Origin: Phenylobacterium sp.
Lineage (GTDB): Bacteria > Pseudomonadota > Alphaproteobacteria > Caulobacterales > Caulobacteraceae
Direction: 5' to 3'
Length of the DNA stretch: 15,734 nt
NCBI GenBank assembly: GCA_019264505.1
Contig: JAHUZY010000427.1
Coordinates: forward strand, 1 to 15,734
In this document: piece by piece, positions 6,798 through 14,073 of the stretch
Layout: every line of letters starts with the position of its first letter
Position numbering within the stretch: the stretch's first letter is position 1
Made by a program: the position numbers and the translations under genes
The notes under the pieces: model-generated
The model's database searches: none
What the model was told of the DNA's origin: nothing
The model's input: only the letters and a program-made list of their open reading frames with translations

Positions 6798-6823
6798 CCA
6801 GCTCCCACTTATGGGAACGCGCC

Positions 6824-7270
6824 CTAGACCGGAGAGCCCGAAAGTCGCCGTCGGTCGCTGGCCGCCACCAGGGCGCGCCAGACCTGAGACTCAAGGGCCT
6901 TGGCGGCCGGATCATCCCGCCGCTCCAGCTCCGCATGCAGGGCGATCAGGGCCACCTTCAGCTCGCCATTGGCGCTCTGCAGGGCGCTGAGCCGCAGGTT
7001 CTCGTCGCGGCCCTGGGCCAGAGCCTCCAGCCAGCGACGGCGGGATTCCTCGCCCCAGACCTTCGCCCCGGCCGCAAGCAGGGCGCGGAGGTCGGCGTTT
7101 TCCTGGACCAGGATCTCGGCCGCCCCGTCCCACATTTCGGCGGCGAGACCCAGCAACAGGGCTGAGAGGCCGAGTTCGCCGGCCCGGTCGGCGGCCGGGA
7201 CGTTGGGCGCGGCATTGCGGGCCACGCGGCCAGCCAGATCGGCCAGCACCTGGGAGACGGCAGGCGTCAT
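6824..7270 (-). CDS. Small helical protein, DUF6285-like
   Basis: A 148-residue protein, helical throughout, of the DUF6285 type often found beside APH-family phosphotransferase genes. Typical parts are the amphipathic stretch AGELGLSALLLGLAAEMW (about 28-45), then ENADLRALL (56-64), and a C-terminal helix ELKVALIALHAELER. There are no membrane segments, signal peptide or catalytic motif that I recognise. The start at ATG 7270 overlaps the phosphotransferase stop as ATGA, so the two are translationally coupled and probably act together. A longer in-frame extension upstream lies within the phosphotransferase gene and is rejected. Family call from memory of sequence style; function unknown. Confidence 0.72.
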   Translation of the reverse strand: MTPAVSQVLADLAGRVARNAAPNVPAADRAGELGLSALLLGLAAEMWDGAAEILVQENADLRALLAAGAKVWGEESRRRWLEALAQGRDENLRLSALQSANGELKVALIALHAELERRDDPAAKALESQVWRALVAASDRRRLSGSPV

Positions 7271-8295
7271 AGGTGTCCCATCACTTTCAGGGCGGCGCGG
7301 TCCTGGGCGTCGATCAGGGCCCAGGCCGGATAGACCAGGATCGGGTCGCGATTGGCGCCGTCCAGCCAGGTCCGGGCGCTGGAGACCCAGATGGCCTGGC
7401 CCTTCACACAGGCGAACAGCTCCCACCATTTCAGCGCGTCCGGCGCGGCTGTGAGGCCGCTGGCGGCCTCCCAGGCGGCGACCGCCTCGTCCCGGGGCAG
7501 AAGGCCGCCGGGCTTGCCCTGGCCGAAGTACCAGACCGGATTGAAGCTCCAGCCCAGGTCCTCCAGCGGGTCGCCGAGATGGCACATTTCCCAGTCGAGG
7601 ACGCCGTGAATGCCGCCCTGGGTGTCATAGAGAAAGTTGCCGGTGCGGTAGTCCCCGTGCACCACCGCCACCTTCTGGGCCGGCGGCGGCGGATTAGCCC
7701 GCAGCCAGCGGATGGCCGCCCGGATCACCGGCAGGGGCTCGGTCTCGTCGGCGTCCAGCACCCCTTCCCAATGGTCGAGTTCGCGAAGCCAGACATCTTC
7801 GGCCCGGGTGGCCGGCAGCACAGCGGCCAGCCCCAGCGCTGTGGGATCGGCCCGGGCGATCTGGCCCAGGATCGTCCATTTGCGCCGCCCGAGCGCCGGC
7901 AGGTTCTCCTGATAGGGCGCCGTCCACAGGGGTCCGGTCCCGGCCTGGAAGCCGGCGATCTCGGCGGCCACGAAGAAGGGGCTTCCGAGGGCTGTGTCCC
8001 CCTCCTCCAGCCAGAGCATCTCCGGCACCGGCACCTCGCCGCCGCGGAAGGCCCGATAGGCCTCGAACTCCACACGCCGTTCGGTGTCGATCAGGCTGTC
8101 GGCCGGATCGCGGCGCAGGATCAGCCCCCGGCGGCGGGCCTCCCCGCCTTCGGTCCAGACCAGGGTGAAGCGATAGGTCTGGCGCGAGGCGCCGCCGGTG
8201 ATCCGGGCGATCTCGGTGACCGCCACGTCCTGCGCCTGCGGCATCCTCGCCGCGGCATAGGCGCCCAGTCGCTGGACGAGCTCAGCCTCCTCCAT
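7267..8295 (-). CDS. APH-family phosphotransferase (ACAD10/11 kinase-like)
   Basis: A 342-residue aminoglycoside-phosphotransferase-fold kinase. The nucleotide-binding N-lobe has ITGGASRQTYRF (about 32-43) and LILRRDP. The catalytic loop is HGDYRTGN (H213, D215, N220), and the metal-binding DWE is at 234-236, followed by HLGDPLEDLGW. All catalytic residues are present. This branch sits near acyl-CoA and P450 genes and resembles the kinase domain of ACAD10/11, which phosphorylates hydroxyacyl-CoAs; antibiotic resistance is unlikely. The start at ATG 8295 is 2 bases after the P450 stop. An open frame continues upstream but overlaps the P450 gene. Its real substrate, probably a hydroxylated acyl compound made by the P450, is inferred. 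Confidence 0.88.
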   Translation of the reverse strand: MEEAELVQRLGAYAAARMPQAQDVAVTEIARITGGASRQTYRFTLVWTEGGEARRRGLILRRDPADSLIDTERRVEFEAYRAFRGGEVPVPEMLWLEEGDTALGSPFFVAAEIAGFQAGTGPLWTAPYQENLPALGRRKWTILGQIARADPTALGLAAVLPATRAEDVWLRELDHWEGVLDADETEPLPVIRAAIRWLRANPPPPAQKVAVVHGDYRTGNFLYDTQGGIHGVLDWEMCHLGDPLEDLGWSFNPVWYFGQGKPGGLLPRDEAVAAWEAASGLTAAPDALKWWELFACVKGQAIWVSSARTWLDGANRDPILVYPAWALIDAQDRAALKVMGHL

Positions 8296-8297
8296 GC

Positions 8298-9572
8298 TCA
8301 GCTCATCTTGAAGCGGATGGGCAGGGTCTTGGGCCCGTTGACGAACACCGCCTGGGACATCTGCGGTTCGCCGGCCAGCTCGAGGGACTCCAGACGCGGG
8401 ATCAGCTCCTCCCAGAGGATGCGCATCTCCATCTTGGCCAGGTGCTGGCCCAGGCACAGGTGCGCGCCATAGCCGAAGGCCAGATGCTTGTTGGGCTTGC
8501 GGTCGACCCGGAAGGCCTGGGGATCTTCGAACACCGCCTCGTCGCGGTTGCCGGACGCGTAGCAGAGCATCAGCCAGTCCTGGGCCGCCAGATCCCGACC
8601 GCCCATCTGGGTCGGCTCGGCGACGGTGCGCATGAAGGTCTTCACCGGGGTGGTCCAACGGATGGATTCGTCCACCAGGCCCGCGATCAGCGACGGATCA
8701 GCCTTCAGCTTGGCCAGTTCGGCGGGGTTCTCGGCCAGGCCCCAGATGGCCCCGCCGGTGGAGGAAGAGGTTGTGTCGTGGCCGGCGGTGGCGACGATGA
8801 TGTAGTAGCTCATCGCCTCGAACTCGGAGATCGGCTGGCCGTCGATCATGCTGTTGGCGATGACGCTGGACAGGTCGTCGGTGGGGTTGGCCCGCCGGTC
8901 GGCCGACAGCTTGCGGAAATACTCGAAGAAGTCGGTGATGACCCCAGGGGTCAGCTTGGCGCCGGGATCGACCTCCTCCTTGCGGGCCAGTTCGGGGTCG
9001 GCGGCGCCGAACAGCTCCTGGGTCAGCATCAGCATGCGCGGCTCGTCTTCCCGCGGCACGCCCATGATTTCCATCACCACCCGCAGGGGATAGTGCAGCG
9101 CCACCTCGCGGACGAAGTCGCATTGGCCCCCGGTGGCGGCCATCTGTTCCACGGCGGCCTTGGCCACACCGCGGATCCGGTCCTCCATGGACCGCAGGTT
9201 CTGCGGCATGAACCAGGCCTGGGTGAGCGCCCGGTATTTGTGGTGATCGGGCTCGTCCATGTGGATCAGGGTGCGCAGCAGATGCGGGCTGCCGCCGGTC
9301 ATCTCCCGGATCTTGGCGTCGGTCTCCTGATTGACGATGGTCGGCGACTTGGCGCCGTTCAGGAACAGCGCATTTTGCCGGCTGATCTCCAGGATGTCGG
9401 CGTGGCGCGTGGCCACCCAGAAGGGCTCATAGCCGGCCGGCTCAGCCCGCCCGAAAGCGTTGTTGGCCCGCAGCCAGGCATAGGTTTCGTGGATGCGCCC
9501 GTCGGCATAGGCCTTGGGGTCCACCAGAGTCTGCGCATGTTCATCGGGTATGCGCACATTTGATTCAGTCAT
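8298..9572 (-). CDS. Cytochrome P450
   Basis: A 424-residue soluble class I bacterial P450. The I-helix oxygen-activation motif is AGHDTT (263-268), the K-helix ExxR is E302-S-I-R305, and the haem loop is FGYGAHLCLGQHLA (366-379) with C373 as the iron ligand. HMDEPDHHKYR (104-114) is the usual C-helix region. It looks like the CYP families of actinobacteria and sphingomonads that oxidise steroids, terpenes or fatty acids. There is no ferredoxin or reductase in the window. It starts at ATG 9572 (AAGGGCG upstream) and is first in an operon with the phosphotransferase and DUF6285 genes. The dyad at 9666-9682 upstream may control it. Confidence 0.95.
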   Translation of the reverse strand: MTESNVRIPDEHAQTLVDPKAYADGRIHETYAWLRANNAFGRAEPAGYEPFWVATRHADILEISRQNALFLNGAKSPTIVNQETDAKIREMTGGSPHLLRTLIHMDEPDHHKYRALTQAWFMPQNLRSMEDRIRGVAKAAVEQMAATGGQCDFVREVALHYPLRVVMEIMGVPREDEPRMLMLTQELFGAADPELARKEEVDPGAKLTPGVITDFFEYFRKLSADRRANPTDDLSSVIANSMIDGQPISEFEAMSYYIIVATAGHDTTSSSTGGAIWGLAENPAELAKLKADPSLIAGLVDESIRWTTPVKTFMRTVAEPTQMGGRDLAAQDWLMLCYASGNRDEAVFEDPQAFRVDRKPNKHLAFGYGAHLCLGQHLAKMEMRILWEELIPRLESLELAGEPQMSQAVFVNGPKTLPIRFKMS

Positions 9573-9660
9573 GATCGCCCTTGCGGACGGCCATACGTTG
9601 CGGAATGCTTACCCAGGGGCAGCAATTTCGTTCCGTAACGTTAGGACGCCGACGCCTCCC

Positions 9661-9690
9661 TTGCCTTGTTCTACTTGAACAATTGATACT
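9661..9690 (+). promoter_or_regulatory. Possible promoter of the 9760 gene
   Basis: TTGCCT (9661-9666), 18 bases, GATACT (9685-9690): four of six matches to each sigma-70 hexamer, about 70 bases before ATG 9760. The spacer is almost filled by the TTGTTC/GAACAA dyad, so a bound repressor would block it. Confidence 0.3.
9666..9682. promoter_or_regulatory. Probable operator dyad between the P450 operon and the 9760 gene
   Basis: TTGTTC-TACTT-GAACAA is a perfect inverted repeat with 6-base arms and a 5-base spacer, in the 187-base divergent gap. Its size suits a TetR- or MarR-type dimer. Nearby is a second small palindrome, TAACGTTA (9636-9643). No regulator gene lies in the window. Confidence 0.5.
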
Positions 9691-9746
9691 GCCAGCACAG
9701 GCGACGTCGCAATACCGACAATCAAACCGCTGTAGAAATTGCGTCC

Positions 9747-9753
9747 GGAGGAA
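9747..9753 (+). promoter_or_regulatory. Strong ribosome binding site for the 9760 gene
   Basis: GGAGGAA lies 6 bases before ATG 9760. It decides that start over the in-frame TTG at 9739. Confidence 0.75.
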
Positions 9754-9759
9754 CCGCCC

Positions 9760-10842
9760 ATGCTGACCAAGGCCGACGACTTTCCTATCCACCAGACGCC
9801 GGAGCCGGTGGCCCATGCGGGCACGGACCGGAACTTCTACGACCGCTACTTTTTCAATGGCTACAGCCCGGACGGGGCGACCTATTTCGCCGTGGCCTTC
9901 GGGGTCTATCCGCACCTGAACATCGCCGACGCCCATTTCAGCGTCATCCGCGATGGGGTGCAGCACTGTGTGCACGCCTCCAAGGTCCTGCATTCCGAAC
10001 GGCTGGATCTTCAGGTCGGGCCCATCTCCATCACCGTCATTGAGCCGCTGCAGACCCTGAAGGTGACGGTGAAGGACGGCGAGGGTCTGGCCTGCGAGAT
10101 CACCTTCAGCGGCCGCGCCTTCCCCATCGAGGAGCCGCGCTTCACCCGCCGCATCGGCCCGCGGGCCTTCATGGACTATACCCGCCTGACCCAGAACGTC
10201 CGCTGCACGGGCTGGATCGAGGTCGACGGGGTCCGCCAGGACCTGCCGGCAGGGACCGTGGGCTCCCGCGACCGCTCCTGGGGCATCCGCCCGGTGGGGG
10301 CGCCCGATCCCCAGCCGCCGGTCCCCATGACCATGAGCGGCTTCTTCTGGCAGTGGACCCCGCTGAACTTCGCCGACCGCAGTATCTTCTTCCACGTCAA
10401 CGCCGACCCGGACGGGAGCGCCTGGAACACCCGGGCGGTGATCCTGCCCGACGGGGCGCCGCAGGGCGGCGGGTTTCACACCGCCGCGGCGCGGATGACG
10501 GGGGTGGAGCTGATCCCCGGGACACGGCACGCCCAGGGCGGGGTGCTGGAAATCCCCTCTGAAAGGGGTCTCATAAGGGTCAATTTCGAGCCATTTCTGA
10601 CCTTTTTGATGCGCGGAATCGGCTATTCCGGCGCCTGGCGGCACGGCGCCTACAAGGGTGAGCTGGTGGTCGAGCGTGAGGACATCGACCTGGCCAGCGC
10701 CAATATGGGCGCGCCCGAACATGTCCATATCCAGGCCCTGTCCCGGGTGACCCTGACCACGCCAGGCGAGGCGCCGCAGGCTGGGCTCGGCGTCTTCGAA
10801 CAGCTGATCGCCGGACCCTATCAGCCCTACGGCCTGAGCTGA
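9760..10842 (+). CDS. Conserved protein of unknown function with GSRDRSWG motif
   Basis: A 360-residue protein, no signal peptide or membrane segment, predicted rich in beta strands. I do not recognise a characterised family; it looks like the DUF7064/7065-type or AttH/CrtC-like lipocalin proteins seen beside steroid and terpenoid genes. Most telling is GSRDRSWGIRP (about 168-178), typical of that group, with RNFYDRYFFNGYSPDGATYF near the start and SGFFWQWTPLNFADRS (about 194-209) rich in aromatics, suggesting a hydrophobic pocket. The start at ATG 9760 follows a near-perfect GGAGGAA. It is divergent from the P450 operon and 61 bases upstream of the alpha/beta hydrolase. Possible job: binding or isomerising a hydrophobic intermediate. 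Inference only. Confidence 0.7.
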   Translation: MLTKADDFPIHQTPEPVAHAGTDRNFYDRYFFNGYSPDGATYFAVAFGVYPHLNIADAHFSVIRDGVQHCVHASKVLHSERLDLQVGPISITVIEPLQTLKVTVKDGEGLACEITFSGRAFPIEEPRFTRRIGPRAFMDYTRLTQNVRCTGWIEVDGVRQDLPAGTVGSRDRSWGIRPVGAPDPQPPVPMTMSGFFWQWTPLNFADRSIFFHVNADPDGSAWNTRAVILPDGAPQGGGFHTAAARMTGVELIPGTRHAQGGVLEIPSERGLIRVNFEPFLTFLMRGIGYSGAWRHGAYKGELVVEREDIDLASANMGAPEHVHIQALSRVTLTTPGEAPQAGLGVFEQLIAGPYQPYGLS

Positions 10843-10865
10843 GGGTCTTGCCAAGGGGGCCTTCG

Positions 10866-10880
10866 CCTGATCGGGTCAGG
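10866..10880. repeat. Short hairpin between the 9760 gene and the hydrolase gene
   Basis: CCTGA-TCGGG-TCAGG is a 5-pair stem with a 5-base loop in the 61-base gap. A GGAGG ribosome site (10894-10898) follows before ATG 10904. No T-run, so the two genes may still be one transcript. Confidence 0.3.
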
Positions 10881-10903
10881 GTCCATCAAGGACGGAGGCG
10901 ACC

Positions 10904-11851
10904 ATGCGGCGGTTTCTGGCACAGATGTTCGGCGCATCGCTGGCGCCGGCGGCGCCTGCGACAGCCCCGCCCCAGCGCGAAGCCGGTTATGCCGAGCGGA
11001 CCTGGACCTCCGGCGACGGCCTGAGCCTGTGGGCCCGGGACTATGGCGGCGGGTCGGGGCCAGCGCGGCTGCCGGTGATCTGCATCCACGGCCTGACCCG
11101 CAATTCCCGGGATTTCGAAGACGTGGCGCCGGTGATCGCGGCGGCGGGCCGCCGGGTCCTCGCCCTGGACGTGCGGGGCCGCGGCCGCTCGGCCTATGAC
11201 CCCAACCCCACCAACTACAACCCGGCCGTCTATGCCGGCGACGTGGCGAGCCTGATGGGCGAGGCTGGGATCGCCCGGGCCATCTTCCTGGGCACGTCCA
11301 TGGGCGGGCTGATCACCATGACGCTCTCGACCCTGCGACCGGATCTGATCGCCGGCGCCATCCTCAACGACATCGGCCCGGAGATCGCCACTGAGGGGCT
11401 GACCCGGATCGGCGGCTATGTGGGCTCAGGCGAGCCGGCGGCCAGCTGGGCCGAGGCCGCCCAGCGGACCCGGGCGATCAACGGCTCGGCCCAGCCGCAC
11501 CTGACCGAGGCCGACTGGGACCGGTTCGCGAGGCGCACCTGGCGGGAGGCGGCGCCCGGCAAGCTGGTGCTCGACTATGACCCAGCCATCGCCCAGGCCT
11601 TCGCCGTCGCCCCGGCCGGCACGCCGAGCCCGGACCTCTGGCCGCTGTACATGGCGCTGGCCATCAACCGGCCGATGCTGCTGGTGCGCGGCGGCGCCTC
11701 CGACCTGCTGGCCGAGGGCACGGCGGCGCGGATGCAGGCCCTGGCCCCGCAGCTGCGCCGGGTGGATATCGACGGTGTCGGCCATGCGCCCACCCTGGAG
11801 GAGCCGGCGGCCCGCCGGGCGATCGCCGACTTCCTGGCCGACGCGCCCTAA
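10904..11851 (+). CDS. Alpha/beta hydrolase
   Basis: A 315-residue alpha/beta-hydrolase-fold enzyme. The oxyanion-hole region is CIHGLTRNSRDF (60-71), the nucleophile elbow GTSMGG (130-135) gives S132, the acid is D267 (GGASDLL), and the histidine is H294 (VGHAPTLEE). LDVRGRGRS (88-96) is the common strand-4 motif. This looks like the esterase/C-C hydrolase type (ring-cleavage hydrolases, lactonases, epoxide hydrolases are all possible). The first 25 residues are Ala/Pro-rich and might be a poor signal peptide. The start at ATG 10904 follows GGAGG at 10894. It is probably co-transcribed with the 9760 gene. It converges on the haemoglobin gene with only 4 bases between their stops. Confidence 0.88.
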   Translation: MRRFLAQMFGASLAPAAPATAPPQREAGYAERTWTSGDGLSLWARDYGGGSGPARLPVICIHGLTRNSRDFEDVAPVIAAAGRRVLALDVRGRGRSAYDPNPTNYNPAVYAGDVASLMGEAGIARAIFLGTSMGGLITMTLSTLRPDLIAGAILNDIGPEIATEGLTRIGGYVGSGEPAASWAEAAQRTRAINGSAQPHLTEADWDRFARRTWREAAPGKLVLDYDPAIAQAFAVAPAGTPSPDLWPLYMALAINRPMLLVRGGASDLLAEGTAARMQALAPQLRRVDIDGVGHAPTLEEPAARRAIADFLADAP

Positions 11852-11855
11852 GTCC

Positions 11856-12362
11856 CTAGCGTTCGACCACGTCGCCTTTCATGGGGGCGAGTTTGGCCAG
11901 CAGCCGGTTCTGGGCGCGGAAAGGAACGCCGGCGGCGTCCATGGCGCCTTGCAGATTCTCCACCAGGGCGTTGAACTCGGCGGTGGTGACCCCAAGGTCC
12001 TTGTGGGATGAGGCCATGTCGCGGCCGGTATAGGCGCAAGGCCCGCCGAGGATGAAGCAGACCTGCTCTTTCAGGGTGCGGCGCAGGCGCACCAGATCGG
12101 TAGGCTTGAAGATCTCCTCGAGCCGGGGATCTCGCACCGAACGATCGACCAGATCATCGACGATCCGGCTAACCCCGTCTGCGCCGCCGAAGGCCTCGAA
12201 CACCGCCCCGTCGGCCAGGGGCCTCGCGCCGGCGTTGGCGTTATCGACGGCGTAGGGGTCGATGGCCGTCTCGCCCGGCTGCGCCCACGGGGTCGGCTGG
12301 GCGGCGGCGGGCGACGCCAGGACAAGCAGGGCGCTAAGGGTGAGTCCGAAGGTTGAGCGCAT
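11856..12362 (-). CDS. Secreted group 1 truncated haemoglobin
   Basis: A 168-residue protein with a signal peptide (MRSTFGLTLSALLVLASPAAA, cleavage near residue 21) and a 2-on-2 globin domain from about residue 54 to the end. Typical parts are FEAFGGADGVSRIVDD, DPRLEEIF and CFILGGPCAYTGRDM, then the probable haem-ligand H120 (SSHKDLGV). The usual B10 tyrosine is replaced by V72, and C102/C109 could form a disulfide. Export is unusual against the best-studied cytosolic truncated haemoglobins. It would bind O2, NO or CO in the periplasm. Its ATG shares one base with the DUF3034 stop (TGATG), so the two are translationally coupled. Confidence 0.88.
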   Translation of the reverse strand: MRSTFGLTLSALLVLASPAAAQPTPWAQPGETAIDPYAVDNANAGARPLADGAVFEAFGGADGVSRIVDDLVDRSVRDPRLEEIFKPTDLVRLRRTLKEQVCFILGGPCAYTGRDMASSHKDLGVTTAEFNALVENLQGAMDAAGVPFRAQNRLLAKLAPMKGDVVER

Positions 12363-13237
12363 CAGAAGCCCGCCTGGATGGAGAGATAGAGGCCGCGCTG
12401 ATCCTCGAAGGTGGCGATGTCGCCGAGATCGGCATAGGCGGCGGTGATGGAGAGGTTCTTGTTCACGGCATAGGCGGCGAACAGGTCGAACCAGTCGTCC
12501 TCCCGGGCGAAGCCAAGATTGTCGGGCTTGGTCCGGTACTCCGCTCCGACCAGCAGTCGTTTGCTGAGCAGCACCCCGGCCGAGCCCTCGAACTGCAGGC
12601 TGTAGTCGTCCTTGCGGTCGCCGCCGAAGCCCAGGAGACCGCCCTGGTTAGCCCGGGTGGCGCGGACCGTCCCGTTCAGCAGCACACTGTGATCCAGCAG
12701 GATCTTGGTGGCGGCCACATAGTAGTCGACGCCCTCATGGTCCCGTCCGCCGATGGCGGCGATCACCCCGGGCTGGTTGTTGGATTTCCACTGGGCGCCG
12801 ATGGCCACCTGCGGCGTCCAGCGGTCCTGGTCATAGACCGCGTCGCCCAGGACGCGCAGCTTGGCGCCCAGCACGTCCTGCCGGAAGGTGAACCCCTGCC
12901 CCAGGCCAAGCTGTGCGCCAGTCGCGCCGGTGTCGAAGGTCTGGCGGGCGTAGGACAGCTCCAGCCGGTCCTGCAGGCCAAGGGCGATGCCGCCCGAGCG
13001 GAACTGGTAATCCGGCAGGTCGACGACGGTGGCGTGGACATTGGCCCCCACCTGGCCCGGGCTGCCATAGCCGGTGATCAGCGCCCAGGGCGCCAGGCCG
13101 CCGCCGCCGGCGCCTTCGACGCTGGAGACGCCCCCGGTCAGCAGGAGCTTGCCGCTACGATCCGTGTCCTGCGCCCCGGCGCCGCCTGCTGTAAAGACGA
13201 GCCACAGGCCAGTGACCGCCGCCAATCGTCTGAACAA
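12362..13237 (-). CDS. DUF3034 family protein, probable outer-membrane beta-barrel
   Basis: A 291-residue exported protein of unknown function. A signal peptide (MFRRLAAVTGLWLVFTAGGAGA, cleavage near 22) is followed by the DUF3034 signature GKLLLTGGVSSVEGAGGGG (about 29-47) and then repeated amphipathic strands with aromatic ends, finishing in SIQAGF with a terminal Phe, as in outer-membrane barrels. The start is TTG at 13237: no ATG or GTG lies in frame upstream, a GGGGG ribosome site precedes it, and it gives a proper RR-type signal peptide. It is the first gene of the operon with the truncated haemoglobin. I infer a surface or porin-like role. Confidence 0.82.
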   Translation of the reverse strand: MFRRLAAVTGLWLVFTAGGAGAQDTDRSGKLLLTGGVSSVEGAGGGGLAPWALITGYGSPGQVGANVHATVVDLPDYQFRSGGIALGLQDRLELSYARQTFDTGATGAQLGLGQGFTFRQDVLGAKLRVLGDAVYDQDRWTPQVAIGAQWKSNNQPGVIAAIGGRDHEGVDYYVAATKILLDHSVLLNGTVRATRANQGGLLGFGGDRKDDYSLQFEGSAGVLLSKRLLVGAEYRTKPDNLGFAREDDWFDLFAAYAVNKNLSITAAYADLGDIATFEDQRGLYLSIQAGF

Positions 13238-13308
13238 GGGACCCCCAGAGACATTCCGTGGCGCCGAATTGCGCGCCTGATCTCACCTTTTCGCAGGGGA
13301 AGGGTTTA

Positions 13309-13319
13309 TGAATTATTCA
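13309..13319. promoter_or_regulatory. Palindrome in the DUF3034/cupredoxin divergent gap
   Basis: TGAAT-T-ATTCA is a perfect 11-base dyad in an AT-rich patch in the middle of the 13238-13433 gap. It is a candidate operator for the two divergent units. I see no clear sigma-70 promoter hexamers or FNR (TTGAT-N4-ATCAA) box in that gap. Confidence 0.3.
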
Positions 13320-13433
13320 CCACGCCAGCGACCAGACTTCTCCGTCGCCAGGATCGGCTTCGTCGCGCAAGTATAGCCGCTCGAAGACCTCCATAGGTGG
13401 TGCGAAATATACGCCTCATCCGAAAGATTAGTG

Positions 13434-14057
13434 ATGCCCCCGGCCCGCCTTTGTCTCGCCAGCCTTCTGGCCTTCACCCTCAGCGCCGTCGCCGCCCAGG
13501 CCGCCGATCTGCAGATCACCGTGACCAATATGGCCGGAGCGCCGGTTCGCGATGCGGTCGTGACCGCCAAACCCTCGGCTGGAGGCTGGGCGGTCAACAG
13601 CCGCACGGCGTTCACGTGGAACTACGAGATGGTCCAGCACAACATCATCTTCGACCCGCACGTGTTGGTCGTGCCCACCGGCGCCGAGGTGACCTTCCCT
13701 AACCGGGACAAGGTGCGCCACCATGTCTATTCGTTCTCTCCGGCCAAGACCTTCGAGATCAAGCTGTATGGCCGCGAGGAGAACCGGAAGGTGCTGTTCG
13801 ACAAGGCCGGCGTCGTCTCGCTGGGCTGCAACATCCACGACGGCATGATCGCCTATGTCTTCGTTTCCGACACGGTGCATGTGGCCAAGACCGGCGCTGA
13901 CGGGGTCGCTGTCCTGCGCGGCCTGCCGGCGGGAGCGGCGCGGGTGGCGATCTGGCAGCCGAAGCTTCGCGCCCCTGGCGGCCAGAAGGTGCAGTCGGTG
14001 ACTCTGCCCGCGCAGGGCCTGATGCGTCAGACCGTGGCGGTCAACGTCCGGCCCTGA
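13434..14057 (+). CDS. Periplasmic cupredoxin-like protein ('methylamine utilization' family)
   Basis: A 207-residue exported protein. The signal peptide (cleavage near residue 23, after AQA) precedes a plastocyanin-like domain. The likely type 1 copper ligands are H97 (VRHHVYSF) and C132, H135, M138 (GCNIHDGM), a C-x2-H-x2-M pattern. HVLVVPTGAEVTFPN (76-90) is the standard cupredoxin strand region. A carboxypeptidase-regulatory-like beta domain (NMAGAPVRDAVV) leads it, and a similar short segment (DGVAVLRGLPAGAAR) ends it. Databases name such proteins methylamine utilization, but no mau gene is near. ATG 13434 is chosen over GTG 13431; GAAAG is 7 bases upstream. It is divergent from DUF3034 and convergent with the c-di-GMP protein. 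Confidence 0.85.
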   Translation: MPPARLCLASLLAFTLSAVAAQAADLQITVTNMAGAPVRDAVVTAKPSAGGWAVNSRTAFTWNYEMVQHNIIFDPHVLVVPTGAEVTFPNRDKVRHHVYSFSPAKTFEIKLYGREENRKVLFDKAGVVSLGCNIHDGMIAYVFVSDTVHVAKTGADGVAVLRGLPAGAARVAIWQPKLRAPGGQKVQSVTLPAQGLMRQTVAVNVRP

Positions 14058-14073
14058 GCCCGTCCTTCAGGCC
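14050..14073. terminator. Stem spanning the two converging stop codons
   Basis: GGCCCTGA (14050-14057) and TCAGGCC (14067-14073) pair over 7 bases with one bulged C. Both TGA stop codons are within the stem arms, and the loop is the whole 9-base intergenic gap. No T-run. It could weakly end both transcripts. Confidence 0.35.

Noticed and set aside
7267..8295. Aminoglycoside resistance gene
   Set aside because: It has the APH fold, but it is operonic with a P450 and DUF6285 and resembles the ACAD10/11-like kinases, so resistance is not supported.
7273..8472. Long + strand open frame opposite the phosphotransferase
   Set aside because: Antisense shadow; the - strand protein has all the kinase motifs.
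8442..9563. Long + strand open frame opposite the P450
   Set aside because: Antisense shadow of a certain P450 gene.
9666..9682. LexA (SOS) box
   Set aside because: The dyad is GTTC-N5-GAAC inside longer arms; the alphaproteobacterial LexA site is the direct repeat GTTC-N7-GTTC.
12353..13396. Long + strand open frame opposite DUF3034
   Set aside because: Shadow; the - strand product has a signal peptide and a family signature.
13238..13433. FNR/FixK box or CtrA site (TTAA-N7-TTAA) in the divergent gap
   Set aside because: Looked for by eye and not found; only the 11-base TGAATTATTCA palindrome stands out.
13434..14057. Methylamine utilization gene
   Set aside because: Only a database naming habit; no methylamine dehydrogenase subunits or other mau genes are nearby.
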